Assembly: GCF_019688735.1 (NCBI RefSeq)
Contig: NZ_JAIFYA010000001.1
Coordinates: 310,001-374,000, forward strand
DNA from: Thermosulfurimonas sp. F29
Lineage (GTDB): Bacteria; Desulfobacterota; Thermodesulfobacteria; Thermodesulfobacteriales; Thermodesulfobacteriaceae
DNA length: 64,000 nt
Reading direction: 5' to 3'
The notes below the pieces were generated by a model that saw nothing but the letters and a program-made list of their open reading frames with translations, was not told the DNA's origin and ran no database searches. Shown in pieces: positions 43,826-52,050 of this stretch (the first letter of the stretch is position 1; the number at the start of each line of letters is the position of its first letter). The position numbers and the translations under genes were made by a program.

Positions 43826-45112
43826 TTAAGCCACCTCCTTGAAGGCCTCGCGGGCGGCCTCGATGGTCCTTTCGATTTCCTCCTCGGTGTGGGCCAGGGA
43901 GACGAAGGCGGCCTCGAACTGAGAGGGAGCCAGATAGACCCCGCGCTTTACCATAGCCCTCCAGAAGGCTCCGTAAAGTTCGGTGTTCGAAGCCGCGGCC
44001 TCGGCAAAATTCGTTACCCTCCCCTCCCGGAAAAAGAGGGTCATCATGGACCCCACGCGATTGCCGGTGACCCTGAGACCGGCCGCCCGGGCCGCCTCAA
44101 AAAGCCCCTCGAAGAGCCGGGACGAAAGCTCCTCGAGCCGCTCGTAGGTGCCGGGACGGGTGAGGATCCGGAGGGTGGCCAGCCCCGCCGCCACCGCCAG
44201 CGGATTCCCCGAAAGGGTCCCGGCCTGATAGACCGGCCCCTCCGGGGCGATGTGATCCATGATCTCGGCCCGCCCCCCGTAGGCCCCCACCGGAAGCCCT
44301 CCGCCGATGATCTTTCCCAGGCAGGTGAGATCCGGTTCCACTCCGTAAAGACCCTGGGCCCCGGAAAGCCCCACCCGGAAACCGGTAATGACCTCGTCGA
44401 AGATGAGAAGGGCTCCGTGCTTCCGGGTAATCTCCCGCAAACCCTCCAGGAACCCCGGCTCTGGCGGCACCACCCCCATGTTCCCGGCGATGGGTTCCAC
44501 GATCACCGCCGCGATCTCACGGCCCATCCTCGAAAAACAATCCTTTACGGCCTCAAGATCGTTATAGGGAAGACTCACGGTGTTGGCCACGATCTCCTCC
44601 GGCACTCCGGGGCTGCCCGGAATCCCCAGGGTGGCCACCCCGGAACCGGCCTTAACCAGAAAGGAATCGGCGTGACCGTGATAGCAGCCGTCGAACTTTA
44701 CGATCTTTTTGCGCCCGGTGTAGCCCCGGGCGAGCCTCACCGCGCTCATGGTGGCCTCGGTCCCGGAATTGACCAGCCGCACCTTCTCGATGGAGGGCAC
44801 GCACGCACAGATCAGGCGAGCCAGCTCCACCTCGGCCCAGGTGGGAGCCCCGAAACTGGTCCCGCCCTCGGCGGCGGCCTTGACCGCGGCCACCACCTCG
44901 GGATGGGCGTGCCCCAGAATGAGCGGCCCCCAGGAGGCCACATAGTCTATGTAGCGTCTCCCGTCCACATCCACCAGGTAGGGCCCCTCGCCCCGCTCGA
45001 AGAAGATGGGGTCCGCCCCCACGCTCCTGCAGGCCCGAACCGGACTGTTCACCCCTCCGGGGATGACCTTCACCGCCTCTGCGAAATAACTCCTGGACCT
45101 GGTTCCCGCCAT
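43826..45112 (-). CDS. hemL: Glutamate-1-semialdehyde 2,1-aminomutase
   Basis: PLP enzyme of the C5 pathway, making 5-aminolevulinate for tetrapyrroles. The 428-residue protein has '[16 protein letters not shown]' at the N-terminus, '[19 protein letters not shown]', '[11 protein letters not shown]', '[10 protein letters not shown]' and the PLP Lys in '[16 protein letters not shown]'. Full length. Located 2 bases downstream of a HEPN gene in a long minus-strand array that also holds the heme gene ahbB. Confidence 0.97.
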   Translation of the reverse strand: MAGTRSRSYFAEAVKVIPGGVNSPVRACRSVGADPIFFERGEGPYLVDVDGRRYIDYVASWGPLILGHAHPEVVAAVKAAAEGGTSFGAPTWAEVELARLICACVPSIEKVRLVNSGTEATMSAVRLARGYTGRKKIVKFDGCYHGHADSFLVKAGSGVATLGIPGSPGVPEEIVANTVSLPYNDLEAVKDCFSRMGREIAAVIVEPIAGNMGVVPPEPGFLEGLREITRKHGALLIFDEVITGFRVGLSGAQGLYGVEPDLTCLGKIIGGGLPVGAYGGRAEIMDHIAPEGPVYQAGTLSGNPLAVAAGLATLRILTRPGTYERLEELSSRLFEGLFEAARAAGLRVTGNRVGSMMTLFFREGRVTNFAEAAASNTELYGAFWRAMVKRGVYLAPSQFEAAFVSLAHTEEEIERTIEAAREAFKEVA

Positions 45113-45114
45113 GC

Positions 45115-45534
45115 CTAACCTCCCTCGGATAAGGTATTTTTGAAAGCTGAGGCTATCCTATCCAGGCATTCAAGGTAAGGACCTTTCCATATCTCTTCGT
45201 AAAGATCCCTGGCTGTATCCTCATCGTAAATATGAACCAGAGTATTTCGCAGACGGAGCATCCGCACCACCACTTCTTCATCTTCGGGGGCGATCAAGCC
45301 TTCCTTCAAAAGCCCTTCAAAACAGGACCGGGGAGAGCCGCATTCCAGTCCTCTTTCACGAAGGTATGCTTGAGCCGCCTGCCATAAGGCCTCAAATGTG
45401 TACTCGAAGCGTTTGATACGAATCTCCATTAAAATCTCCTCCGAAAGTCCCTCCAAAAACGATTCCGAAAAGGCCTCCTTCAGTTTTCGCAACGCTCGCT
45501 CAAATTTCTCAATCTTTCGGTAGACCCTTTCCAT
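45115..45534 (-). CDS. HEPN-domain protein, HI0074-type (NTase-binding)
   Basis: The 139-residue all-helical protein fits the nucleotidyltransferase substrate-binding family (HI0074): '[20 protein letters not shown]', '[19 protein letters not shown]' and the HEPN motif RNxxxH in '[12 protein letters not shown]'. It overlaps its partner NTase gene by 55 bases. In such pairs the HEPN protein can be an RNase toxin that the MNT protein silences by AMPylation or adenylylation; for the HI0074 branch this is less established. Confidence 0.85.
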   Translation of the reverse strand: MERVYRKIEKFERALRKLKEAFSESFLEGLSEEILMEIRIKRFEYTFEALWQAAQAYLRERGLECGSPRSCFEGLLKEGLIAPEDEEVVVRMLRLRNTLVHIYDEDTARDLYEEIWKGPYLECLDRIASAFKNTLSEGG

Positions 45535-45839
45535 AGTCTGCCCTTCTCCAGGATTCTTTTAAGGAATCGGGGATCCTTTACGGAAGCCAGATCCACCACA
45601 TCAACGGCTCGCAAAAGGGGCAGGTCTTCCAGGACTTTTTGCAGTTTCCAGTATTCCCGGTCGGTAAGAGGACGCCCCAGATATAAGCCCACATCTATGT
45701 CGGAAAGGCGAGGCGAAAAGTCTCCTTCCACTACCGAACCGAAAAAAATTATGTCCGCTTCAGGAAAGAGATCCTCCAGGGCCTTCCCTACTAAAACGAG
45801 ATACCTTTCGAGAGTCTCCTGAGAAATCTCTTTCTTCAT
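45480..45839 (-). CDS. MNT-type nucleotidyltransferase (HI0073-like)
   Basis: The 119-residue protein has the polymerase-beta-like motif in 'IIFFGSVVEGDFSPRLSDID' (GS...DxD) with the third Asp likely in 'LLRAVDVVDL'. It is the minimal nucleotidyltransferase partner of the HEPN gene that follows. The start overlaps the ahbB stop by 4 bases, so the pair is embedded in a metabolic operon between ahbB and hemL. Confidence 0.87.
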   Translation of the reverse strand: MKKEISQETLERYLVLVGKALEDLFPEADIIFFGSVVEGDFSPRLSDIDVGLYLGRPLTDREYWKLQKVLEDLPLLRAVDVVDLASVKDPRFLKRILEKGRLWKGSTERLRNLSERCEN

Positions 45840-46318
45840 GAGAAGTACTTCCGTATCCGTCGTACGACTTCCTTTTCCGTGAATAACATCTCGTAGTCCG
45901 GAAGATCAAGTTCCCGGGAAAGCTTTTCCACCAATCGCCGGCAGGCCTCCTCGCTTTCGGCATGCACCATGGTATAGAGGTTGTAGGGCCAGTCCGGATA
46001 GGTCCTGCGCAGGTAACAGTGGGTGATGAAGGGTTGAGCCGCAAGCCTCTCCCCCACCTCCTCCACCCTTTCCTCCGGCACGCGCCAGGCCACCATCACA
46101 TTGCCCTCGTATCCGGAAAGATCGTGCCGGATAATGGCCCCGAGTCTCCGGATGACCCTCTTTTTCAGAAGTCCCCGCACGGCGGAAAGGACCTCCTCCT
46201 CGCTCACCCCCAGTCTTTCCGCCAGTTTCGCAAAGGGCCTTTCCACGAGGGGCAATCCCTCGGCCAGGAGATCCACCAGGCGTTTTTCGAGCTCGGTGAG
46301 TTCTACACCTTTCCCCAC
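45836..46318 (-). CDS. ahbB: Siroheme decarboxylase subunit, AhbB-like (Lrp/AsnC fold)
   Basis: Alternative heme pathway: AhbA/AhbB remove two acetate carboxyls of siroheme to give didecarboxysiroheme. The 160-residue protein has the AsnC-like HTH part ('LTELEKRLVDLL', 'LPLVERPFAKLAERLGVS') and the AhbB-specific C-terminal part with the substrate His in 'THCYLRRTYPDWPYNLYTMV' and the ending 'KEVVRRIRKYF'. It is often annotated as a transcription regulator. Start GTG at 46318 overlaps the GDT1 stop by 16 bases; the frame before it is a shadow. AhbA, AhbC and AhbD are not in the window. Confidence 0.85.
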   Translation of the reverse strand: MGKGVELTELEKRLVDLLAEGLPLVERPFAKLAERLGVSEEEVLSAVRGLLKKRVIRRLGAIIRHDLSGYEGNVMVAWRVPEERVEEVGERLAAQPFITHCYLRRTYPDWPYNLYTMVHAESEEACRRLVEKLSRELDLPDYEMLFTEKEVVRRIRKYFS

Positions 46319-46569
46319 AGTATGAGCACCCCCAGAATGAGGAAGATGGCCCCGGAGAGCAGGCGGATCCAGCGTACGGGAAGCGCCTCTCCCAGAAGGC
46401 GCCCGGCGGCCACGCCCAGGGCCGAGGCCAGCACCAGGGCCAGGGCCGCTCCCAGAAAGACCGGCCAGAAACGCCTCTCCCGGGCCGAAAGGCAAAGGGC
46501 GGCCAGCTGGGTCTTGTCTCCCAGCTCGGCCAGGAAAACCGTGACGAAGGCCAGAAGGAAGATCCGCAT
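46303..46569 (-). CDS. GDT1/TMEM165 (UPF0016) family cation transporter, half-size
   Basis: The 88-residue, three-helix protein has one copy of the ExGDK(T/S) motif in 'FLAELGDKTQLAALCLS'. Full-size family members (Mn2+ or Ca2+/H+ exchangers) carry two such halves; single-motif bacterial proteins probably pair as dimers or heterodimers. No second half is adjacent. It overlaps pstB by 1 base and ahbB by 16 bases. A Mn2+ export role is plausible from family, not shown. Confidence 0.85.
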   Translation of the reverse strand: MRIFLLAFVTVFLAELGDKTQLAALCLSARERRFWPVFLGAALALVLASALGVAAGRLLGEALPVRWIRLLSGAIFLILGVLILWGKV

Positions 46570-47354
46570 CAGCCGAACTTCCCTTTCAGGAATTCCTCGG
46601 TGCGTTTGTCCCTGGGCACCGTGAAAAGTTCCGAGGTGGGGCCGAACTCTACCAACTCCCCCAGGTAAAAGAAGGCCGTGTAATCCGAAACCCGTCCGGC
46701 CTGGGCGATGTTGTGGGTCACGATGACGATGGTGACGCTGTTCTTGAGCTCCACCACCAGTTCCTCGATCCTGGCCGTGGATTTCGGATCCAGGGCCGAG
46801 GTGGGCTCGTCCATGAGAAGCACCTCGGGTTTAACCGCAAGCGCCCGGGCGATGCAGAGCCGCTGCTGCTGCCCTCCGGAAAGGTAGGTCCCCCTTTTGT
46901 GAAGACTGTCCTTCACCTCCTCCCAAAGAGCCGCCCTCCGCAGGGCTTCCTCCACGATACGGTCCGCCTCCTCCCGGGGGAGTTTTATCCCCAACAACTT
47001 GTAGCCCGCCAGCACATTGTCGTAGATGGTCATGGTGGGAAAGGGGTTCGGACGCTGAAAAACCATCCCGATCCTTCGACGAACCACCACCGGATCGAGG
47101 TCCAGGATGTTTTCCCCCCGGAGAAGAATCTCGCCCTTTATCGAGGCCCCGGGGCTTAGCTCGTGCAGACGGTTAAGACAACGGATGAAGGTGGTCTTCC
47201 CGCAGCCCGAGGGCCCCATGATGGCGGTGACCCTCCGCTCCGGGATCTTGAAGCTTATGTCCTGAAGTGCCGCCTTTTCGCCGTAATAGGCCCAGAGGTT
47301 TCGTATTTCAAAAATGGCCGGCTCCCGCGGTTCCGCCACGGCTCTACCGCTCAT
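46569..47354 (-). CDS. pstB: Phosphate ABC transporter ATP-binding protein
   Basis: ATPase of the high-affinity phosphate importer PstSCAB. The 261-residue protein has Walker A 'GPSGCGKTT', the PstB-specific '[19 protein letters not shown]', signature 'LSGGQQQRL', Walker B '[13 protein letters not shown]' and '[20 protein letters not shown]'. Overlaps pstA by 11 bases. phoU, which often follows pstB, is absent; a GDT1-like gene follows instead. Confidence 0.97.
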   Translation of the reverse strand: MSGRAVAEPREPAIFEIRNLWAYYGEKAALQDISFKIPERRVTAIMGPSGCGKTTFIRCLNRLHELSPGASIKGEILLRGENILDLDPVVVRRRIGMVFQRPNPFPTMTIYDNVLAGYKLLGIKLPREEADRIVEEALRRAALWEEVKDSLHKRGTYLSGGQQQRLCIARALAVKPEVLLMDEPTSALDPKSTARIEELVVELKNSVTIVIVTHNIAQAGRVSDYTAFFYLGELVEFGPTSELFTVPRDKRTEEFLKGKFG

Positions 47355-48189
47355 GCCCTCCGAACCTCCAGGCCAGCACTCGGGAAAGCAGGTTCAGACC
47401 CAGCACCATGAGCGTCAGCACCACACTGGCCCCCCAGGCCTGCCGGATCCACTCCTCGTAGGGGCTGATGGCGTACTTGAAGACCGTAAGGGGCAGGGCC
47501 TCAACCGGTTGCAGGGGATTAAGGTTCCAGAAAGGATTCCCGAAGGCGGTGAAAAGGAGCGGTGCCGTTTCCCCCATGATCCGCGCCAGGGAAAGCAGAA
47601 TCCCCGTGCTGATACCCACCATTCCCGTGGGTATGAGCACCTTGATCACCGTGCGCCAGTAATTCACCCCCAGGGCCAGGGAGGCCTCCCGCAGGGTCTC
47701 GGGGATCATTTTGAGGATCTCCTCGGTGGAGCGCACGATCACCGGAAGCATCATGATGGCCAGGGCCACCGCGCCTGAGAAGGCCGAGAAGTGACCCATG
47801 GGTTTAACCACCCAGAGGTAGGCCACGATCCCCAGTACGATGGAGGGCACTCCCTGAAGCACATCCGCCGCAATGCGCACCACCTCCCCGAACTTCCCCC
47901 GGGCGTACTCGGAAAGGTAAACCCCGCAGAGCACCCCCACCGGCACGGCCATGAGCGAGGCCAGAAGCGCCAGCATCAGGGTTCCCACGATGGCGTTCCC
48001 CACCCCGCCCCCCTCCTCTCCGGGGGGTTTCGGAAGGTGCACGAAGAAACCCCAGGAAAGGGCCGAAAGCCCTTCCTTAAGAATTCCGTAAAGGATGTGG
48101 AAGAGGGGAAGGGCCGGAAGCAGGGCCAGGACCACGATAATACCGAAGGCCAGCCGGTCTTTCAGCTTGCGCCAGAGGAGTCCCTTCAT
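47344..48189 (-). CDS. pstA: Phosphate ABC transporter permease PstA
   Basis: One of two permeases of PstSCAB. The 281-residue polytopic protein has about six membrane segments and the ATPase-coupling loop '[20 protein letters not shown]'. '[17 protein letters not shown]' is typical of PstA. Overlaps pstC by 4 bases. Confidence 0.96.
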   Translation of the reverse strand: MKGLLWRKLKDRLAFGIIVVLALLPALPLFHILYGILKEGLSALSWGFFVHLPKPPGEEGGGVGNAIVGTLMLALLASLMAVPVGVLCGVYLSEYARGKFGEVVRIAADVLQGVPSIVLGIVAYLWVVKPMGHFSAFSGAVALAIMMLPVIVRSTEEILKMIPETLREASLALGVNYWRTVIKVLIPTGMVGISTGILLSLARIMGETAPLLFTAFGNPFWNLNPLQPVEALPLTVFKYAISPYEEWIRQAWGASVVLTLMVLGLNLLSRVLAWRFGGHER

Positions 48190-49058
48190 CGCACCTCAAG
48201 CCTCACGATGATGATCCGGGCCACGGTGTTCACCACCAGGGTGATGAGAAAGAGAAGGAGGCCTATTTCGATGAGAGCGGCGAGGTGGATGTCCTTGGAG
48301 GCCTCGGTGAATTCGTTGGCGATGACGCTGGCCATGGTGTTGGCGAGATCCCAGGGGCTCCGGGGCATTTCGGAGCGGTTGCCTATGACCATGGTCACGG
48401 CCATGGTTTCGCCCAGGGCCCGTCCCAGGGAGAGCAGGAATCCGGCCACGATACCGGAAAGGCCGTAGGGGATGGATACCCCGCGGATGACCTCCCACCG
48501 GGTGGCCCCCAGCCCGTAGGCGGCTTCCTTGAGTTCGTGGGGGACCATGCGCAGGACCTCCCGGGTTATGGAGGCGGCGTAGGGTAGGATCATGATGGCC
48601 AGCACCAGAGAGGCCGTGGGCAGCCCGAGACCGAAGGGCGGGGCCCCCACCTTCATTTCCACCCAGCGCACCAGCGGCACCAGGTAGAAGAGGGCCCACA
48701 GCCCGTAGATCACCGAGGGTATTCCGGCGAGCAACTCCACCAGGGCCGAAAGCGGCCCGGCCAGGGGGGCCGGGGCGTACTCGGCCAGGAAGATCCCGGA
48801 GGAAAGGGCAAAAGGAGCCGCCAGGGCCAGTGCCAGGAAGGAGGTGAGAAGCGTTCCCACCAGGAAGGGGAGGGCCCCGAACTCCCCGTTAACCGGATCC
48901 CACACGCGCCCCCAGAGAAAGCGGACCCCGAAGGCCTTGAGACTGGGAAGGCTTCCCGCAAGGAGGGTAAGGCCTATCCCTGCCACCAGGGCCACCAGCC
49001 CCAGAGCCACGGCCCAGCACAAAAAACGGAAAACCCGATCCGGGTCGTCCACACGCAT
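48186..49058 (-). CDS. pstC: Phosphate ABC transporter permease PstC
   Basis: The second permease of the importer. The 290-residue protein has six or so membrane segments and 'LKEAAYGLGATRWEVIRGVS' as coupling loop, with 'ALGETMAVTMVIGN' near the C-terminus. I take the ATG at 49058; the frame runs on to 49115, but that stretch is the strong hairpin between pstS and pstC. Its N-terminus then reads 'MRVDDPDRVFRFLCWAVAL'. Confidence 0.95.
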   Translation of the reverse strand: MRVDDPDRVFRFLCWAVALGLVALVAGIGLTLLAGSLPSLKAFGVRFLWGRVWDPVNGEFGALPFLVGTLLTSFLALALAAPFALSSGIFLAEYAPAPLAGPLSALVELLAGIPSVIYGLWALFYLVPLVRWVEMKVGAPPFGLGLPTASLVLAIMILPYAASITREVLRMVPHELKEAAYGLGATRWEVIRGVSIPYGLSGIVAGFLLSLGRALGETMAVTMVIGNRSEMPRSPWDLANTMASVIANEFTEASKDIHLAALIEIGLLLFLITLVVNTVARIIIVRLEVR

Positions 49059-49077
49059 GACACCCTCTTTTACCAGA

Positions 49078-49108
49078 GGGCCGGAGGGGGAGGCAACCCC
49101 TCCGGCCC
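49078..49108 (-). terminator. Strong hairpin between pstS and pstC (attenuator-like)
   Basis: GGGCCGGAGGGG (49078-49089) and CCCCTCCGGCCC (49097-49108) form a perfect 12-bp stem with a 7-base loop in the 76-base pstS-pstC gap. On the minus (transcribed) strand it is followed by TCTGGTAAAAG, with no T-run, so it looks more like a processing/stabilising or partial-attenuation stem. That would fit the need for excess PstS over the membrane subunits. Confidence 0.75.
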
Positions 49109-49134
49109 CCCTCACTAAAAATTAGGATCGGATC

Positions 49135-50184
49135 CTATTTTTTACCAGGAGGAAGAACGGGTTTCCCTTTATAGGTAATGGAACGCAGGAGCCTTTCGTT
49201 TATGCGCACCACATTTTCCGGAAGCCGGGCGTAGAGAAGGCTTTCGTTGTAATTCTGGGCCTCGTGCACGCACCACCACAGGAGCTCCACCAGGGCCCGG
49301 GCTCGTTCAAAGGAACGCCCGCCGTAGGCCTGTTCCTGATAGACCAGGATCCAGGTCATGGCCGAAAGGGGATACCCGTCCGGGGCATCGGTGTCCACGA
49401 TAAGGGTCCTGGTGTCCGGGGGGATCCTGGTTCTGGCCGCGGCGGAAACGCTCTCCAGGGTGGGGAGAACGAATTTGCCGGCCCGATTGCGCAGGGCCGC
49501 CACCGCCAGCCTGTTCTGGTGGGCATAGGCCAGTTCTATGTATCCTATGGCCCCGGGGAACTGCTTCAGATAACCGGTAACCCCCTCGTTGCCCTTCCCC
49601 CCGATTCCGGTGGGCCAGCGCACGGCCTTGCCGTAGCCCACGCGCCTGCGCCACTCCGGACTCACCCGCGAAAGGTAATAGGTAAAGTTGAAGGTGGTGC
49701 CGGAGCCGTCGGAACGATGAATCACCATGATGGGAAGTGCGGGGAGCTTGAGGTCCGGATTGAGTTTGACGATCCGGGGATCGTTCCACTTGCGGATCTT
49801 TCCCAGGAAGATGTCTGCCAGCACCTCCGGGGTGAGCCTCAGTCCGGAGGGCACCCCGGGGAGGTTGTAGGCGATCACCACCGCCCCTATGGCCATGGGA
49901 AGGTGAAGGATCTTCGCCGGGGCCTTGGCCAGCTCCTCATCGCTCATGGGGGCGTCGGTGGCCCCGAAGTCCACCGTCCGGGCCAGGATCTGGCGAATCC
50001 CCCCTCCGGAACCGATGGACTGGTAGTTCACCCGCACGCCGGTCTTCTGGTAATATACATGGAACCACTTGGAATAAAGCGGGTAGGGAAAGGTCGCCCC
50101 GGCCCCGAGAAGGGTTATCCTTCCCGCAAACGCCCCTCCGGCAAGCCACAGAAAACCCAGGAACCCTATCAGCCACTTTTTCAT
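49135..50184 (-). CDS. pstS: Phosphate-binding protein PstS
   Basis: Periplasmic high-affinity phosphate receptor. The 349-residue precursor has a signal peptide ('KKWLIGFLGFLWLAGGAFAG', cleavage after about residue 20) and the phosphate-binding loops 'LGAGATFPYPLYSKW', 'QSIGSGGGIRQI', 'DFGATDAPM' and 'HRSDGSGTTFNFTYYL'. I use the ATG at 50184 with a GGAGGG site; the open frame to 50259 overlaps phoR and is not needed. First transport gene of the pst unit downstream of phoBR. Confidence 0.96.
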   Translation of the reverse strand: MKKWLIGFLGFLWLAGGAFAGRITLLGAGATFPYPLYSKWFHVYYQKTGVRVNYQSIGSGGGIRQILARTVDFGATDAPMSDEELAKAPAKILHLPMAIGAVVIAYNLPGVPSGLRLTPEVLADIFLGKIRKWNDPRIVKLNPDLKLPALPIMVIHRSDGSGTTFNFTYYLSRVSPEWRRRVGYGKAVRWPTGIGGKGNEGVTGYLKQFPGAIGYIELAYAHQNRLAVAALRNRAGKFVLPTLESVSAAARTRIPPDTRTLIVDTDAPDGYPLSAMTWILVYQEQAYGGRSFERARALVELLWWCVHEAQNYNESLLYARLPENVVRINERLLRSITYKGKPVLPPGKK

Positions 50185-50212
50185 GTCCGCCCTCCGTCTC
50201 GGTGGTTTGGTC

Positions 50213-51283
50213 TCATCTTCCCCCGGGATTGTGAACTTTCTGTGAATCCCCGGGGACATTTGCGGGAAAACGGAAGACCATCACCGCCCCCCGGGGTGAA
50301 GCCTCGGCCGAGAGAGTCCCTCCGTGGGCCTCGGCGATACGCCGGGCCAGGGCCAGACCCAGCCCCAGGCCCCTCCCGGGCCCCTCCCGGAAAAAGGGCT
50401 CGAAAATGCGCTCGCGAAGGTCCTCGGAGATCCCCGGCCCCTCGTCCCGAACGCGAAAGACCACCTCCGTCCCCTCCCTCTCTATTTCCAGCCGGATGCT
50501 TCCTCCTTCCGGAGAGAAACGCACGGCGTTTTCCAGCACCTTGACCAGGGCCTGAATCAGGTAGTCCGGATCGGCACGAAAGACGACATCCCTGGGGCCC
50601 TCCACCTCCAGCCTGAGCCGTTTCTTTTCCAGAAGGGGGGCCAGCAGGGAGGCCACGGAATCGGCTACCTCTCCGGTTTTGAGGGGCTCCAGGCGCGGTT
50701 CGAGTCCTGTCTCAAGCGAGGAAAGGAGAAGGAGGTCCCGCACCAGACGGGAAAGCCTCTCGGTGTGCGAAAGAATGGCCGAAAGGGCCTTCCGGGGGAA
50801 CTCCTGCTCCGGCAGGTATTCCTCCAGGGCCTCGGCGTAGCCCCTTATGGCGGTAAGGGGGGTGCGAAACTCGTGGGCCAGGGTGGCGGAGAGCAGGCGA
50901 TTTTTCTCCGAAAGGCGGACCTCCCTGGTTATTTCGATAAGCCGGATGACCGCCCGGTCCTCCCGGATCCTCTCTCCCTCAAGACGCCACCAGCGCCCCT
51001 GCCATTCGAATTCCACCCGGGCCCTCCCTTCCCGAAAGACTCTCTCGTGGAATTCCACCAGACCGGGAAAGGGAAGTTCCAGAAGATTCTGCGGCTCCGG
51101 AGCGGGGAAGAAGACGCGCATGGCCTTCGAGACCGCCACCACGCGTCGCCTCTGGTCCACGGCCGCAAGCGGCCAGGGGAGGTCCTCAAACGCCGTGGCC
51201 TCCGCGAAGCTCCGGGGCACCTCCTCCCTTTCCGGCGGCGCCGGAGGAGGGACGGCCTTTTTTCGTCTGAAAAGCGAGATCAT
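50213..51283 (-). CDS. phoR: Phosphate-regulon-type sensor histidine kinase, soluble
   Basis: The 356-residue kinase has a PAS-like domain (about 30-115), the H-box 'LAHEFRTPLTAIRGYAEAL' (phospho-His), and HATPase motifs: N 'VLENAVRFSPEG', G1 'VRDEGPGI', F 'FEPFF', G2 'GLGLGLAL'. I see no transmembrane segment and no signal, unlike E. coli PhoR. It follows phoB by 49 bases and precedes pstS by 28 bases, so the phosphate role comes from context. A cytoplasmic PhoR must sense through partners such as PstB/PhoU or another signal. Confidence 0.92.
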   Translation of the reverse strand: MISLFRRKKAVPPPAPPEREEVPRSFAEATAFEDLPWPLAAVDQRRRVVAVSKAMRVFFPAPEPQNLLELPFPGLVEFHERVFREGRARVEFEWQGRWWRLEGERIREDRAVIRLIEITREVRLSEKNRLLSATLAHEFRTPLTAIRGYAEALEEYLPEQEFPRKALSAILSHTERLSRLVRDLLLLSSLETGLEPRLEPLKTGEVADSVASLLAPLLEKKRLRLEVEGPRDVVFRADPDYLIQALVKVLENAVRFSPEGGSIRLEIEREGTEVVFRVRDEGPGISEDLRERIFEPFFREGPGRGLGLGLALARRIAEAHGGTLSAEASPRGAVMVFRFPANVPGDSQKVHNPGGR

Positions 51284-51332
51284 CTCGCCTCACGCAGGGG
51301 GACCACCGCCCGGGACGAGGACCCCCGGGGCC

Positions 51333-52028
51333 TCAGAGGACCCTCGCCCGGTAGCCCACCCCCCATACGGTCTCGATAAGCTCTCCGGCAGGTCCCAGTT
51401 TCTTGCGCAGGCGTTTTATGTGGGTATCCACCGTGCGCGCGTACCCCTCGTATTGGTATCCCCAGACCTTGTCGAGCAACACCTCCCGGGAAAAGACCCT
51501 TCCGGGGGAGGAGATGAGGGTGGCGAGCAACCTGAATTCCATGGGCGTGAGTTTTACCTCCCGGCCCTCCACCTCCACCCGGAACTCCTCCTCGTAAAGC
51601 ACGATGGGACCGTAGCGGACGACCGCGGGTTCCTCACGGGAACGCAGGCGTTTCAGCACCGCCCGGGCCCGGAGCACCAGTTCGCGGGGGCTGAAGGGTT
51701 TCACCACATAATCGTCGGCCCCGAGTTCAAAGCCCAGGACCCGATCCACCTCCTCTCCCCGGGCCGAGACCACGATGACCGGAACCCGGGTGAGTTCCTT
51801 GCGAAAACGCAGAAACTTGAGCACCTCGAGACCGTCGAGATCCGGAAGCATGAGGTCCAGGATAACCAGATCCGGGGGCCTGCGTTCGAGCCTTTCGAGA
51901 GCCAGGCTTGCTCTCTCCACCGTTTCCACCCGGAACCCTTCCTTTTCGAAGGCCCGACGCTCGAGTTCCGCCACATCGGGCTCGTCTTCCACGATGAGGA
52001 CCCGAAGCCCCGGTTCCATATCCTTCAA
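51333..52028 (-). CDS. phoB: Phosphate-regulon-type response regulator
   Basis: OmpR-family regulator of 231 residues. The receiver domain (about 8-122) has the acidic pair in 'IVEDEPD', the phosphorylation Asp in 'VILDLMLPD' and the Lys in 'VVKPFSPREL'. The winged-helix DNA-binding domain follows ('LTPMEFRLLATLISSPGRVF', 'YARTVDTHIKRLRKKL'). It is the first gene of phoB-phoR-pstSCAB. I see no evident Pho box in the 22-base gap before it. Confidence 0.94.
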   Translation of the reverse strand: MKDMEPGLRVLIVEDEPDVAELERRAFEKEGFRVETVERASLALERLERRPPDLVILDLMLPDLDGLEVLKFLRFRKELTRVPVIVVSARGEEVDRVLGFELGADDYVVKPFSPRELVLRARAVLKRLRSREEPAVVRYGPIVLYEEEFRVEVEGREVKLTPMEFRLLATLISSPGRVFSREVLLDKVWGYQYEGYARTVDTHIKRLRKKLGPAGELIETVWGVGYRARVL

Positions 52029-52050
52029 GCTAGAAAAAATGAGGGGCCTG

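Noticed and set aside
45836-46495. Lrp/AsnC transcription regulator of 219 residues
   Set aside because: The first 59 residues are a shadow of the GDT1 gene, and the C-terminal half matches the siroheme decarboxylase AhbB rather than a ligand-binding RAM domain of Lrp.
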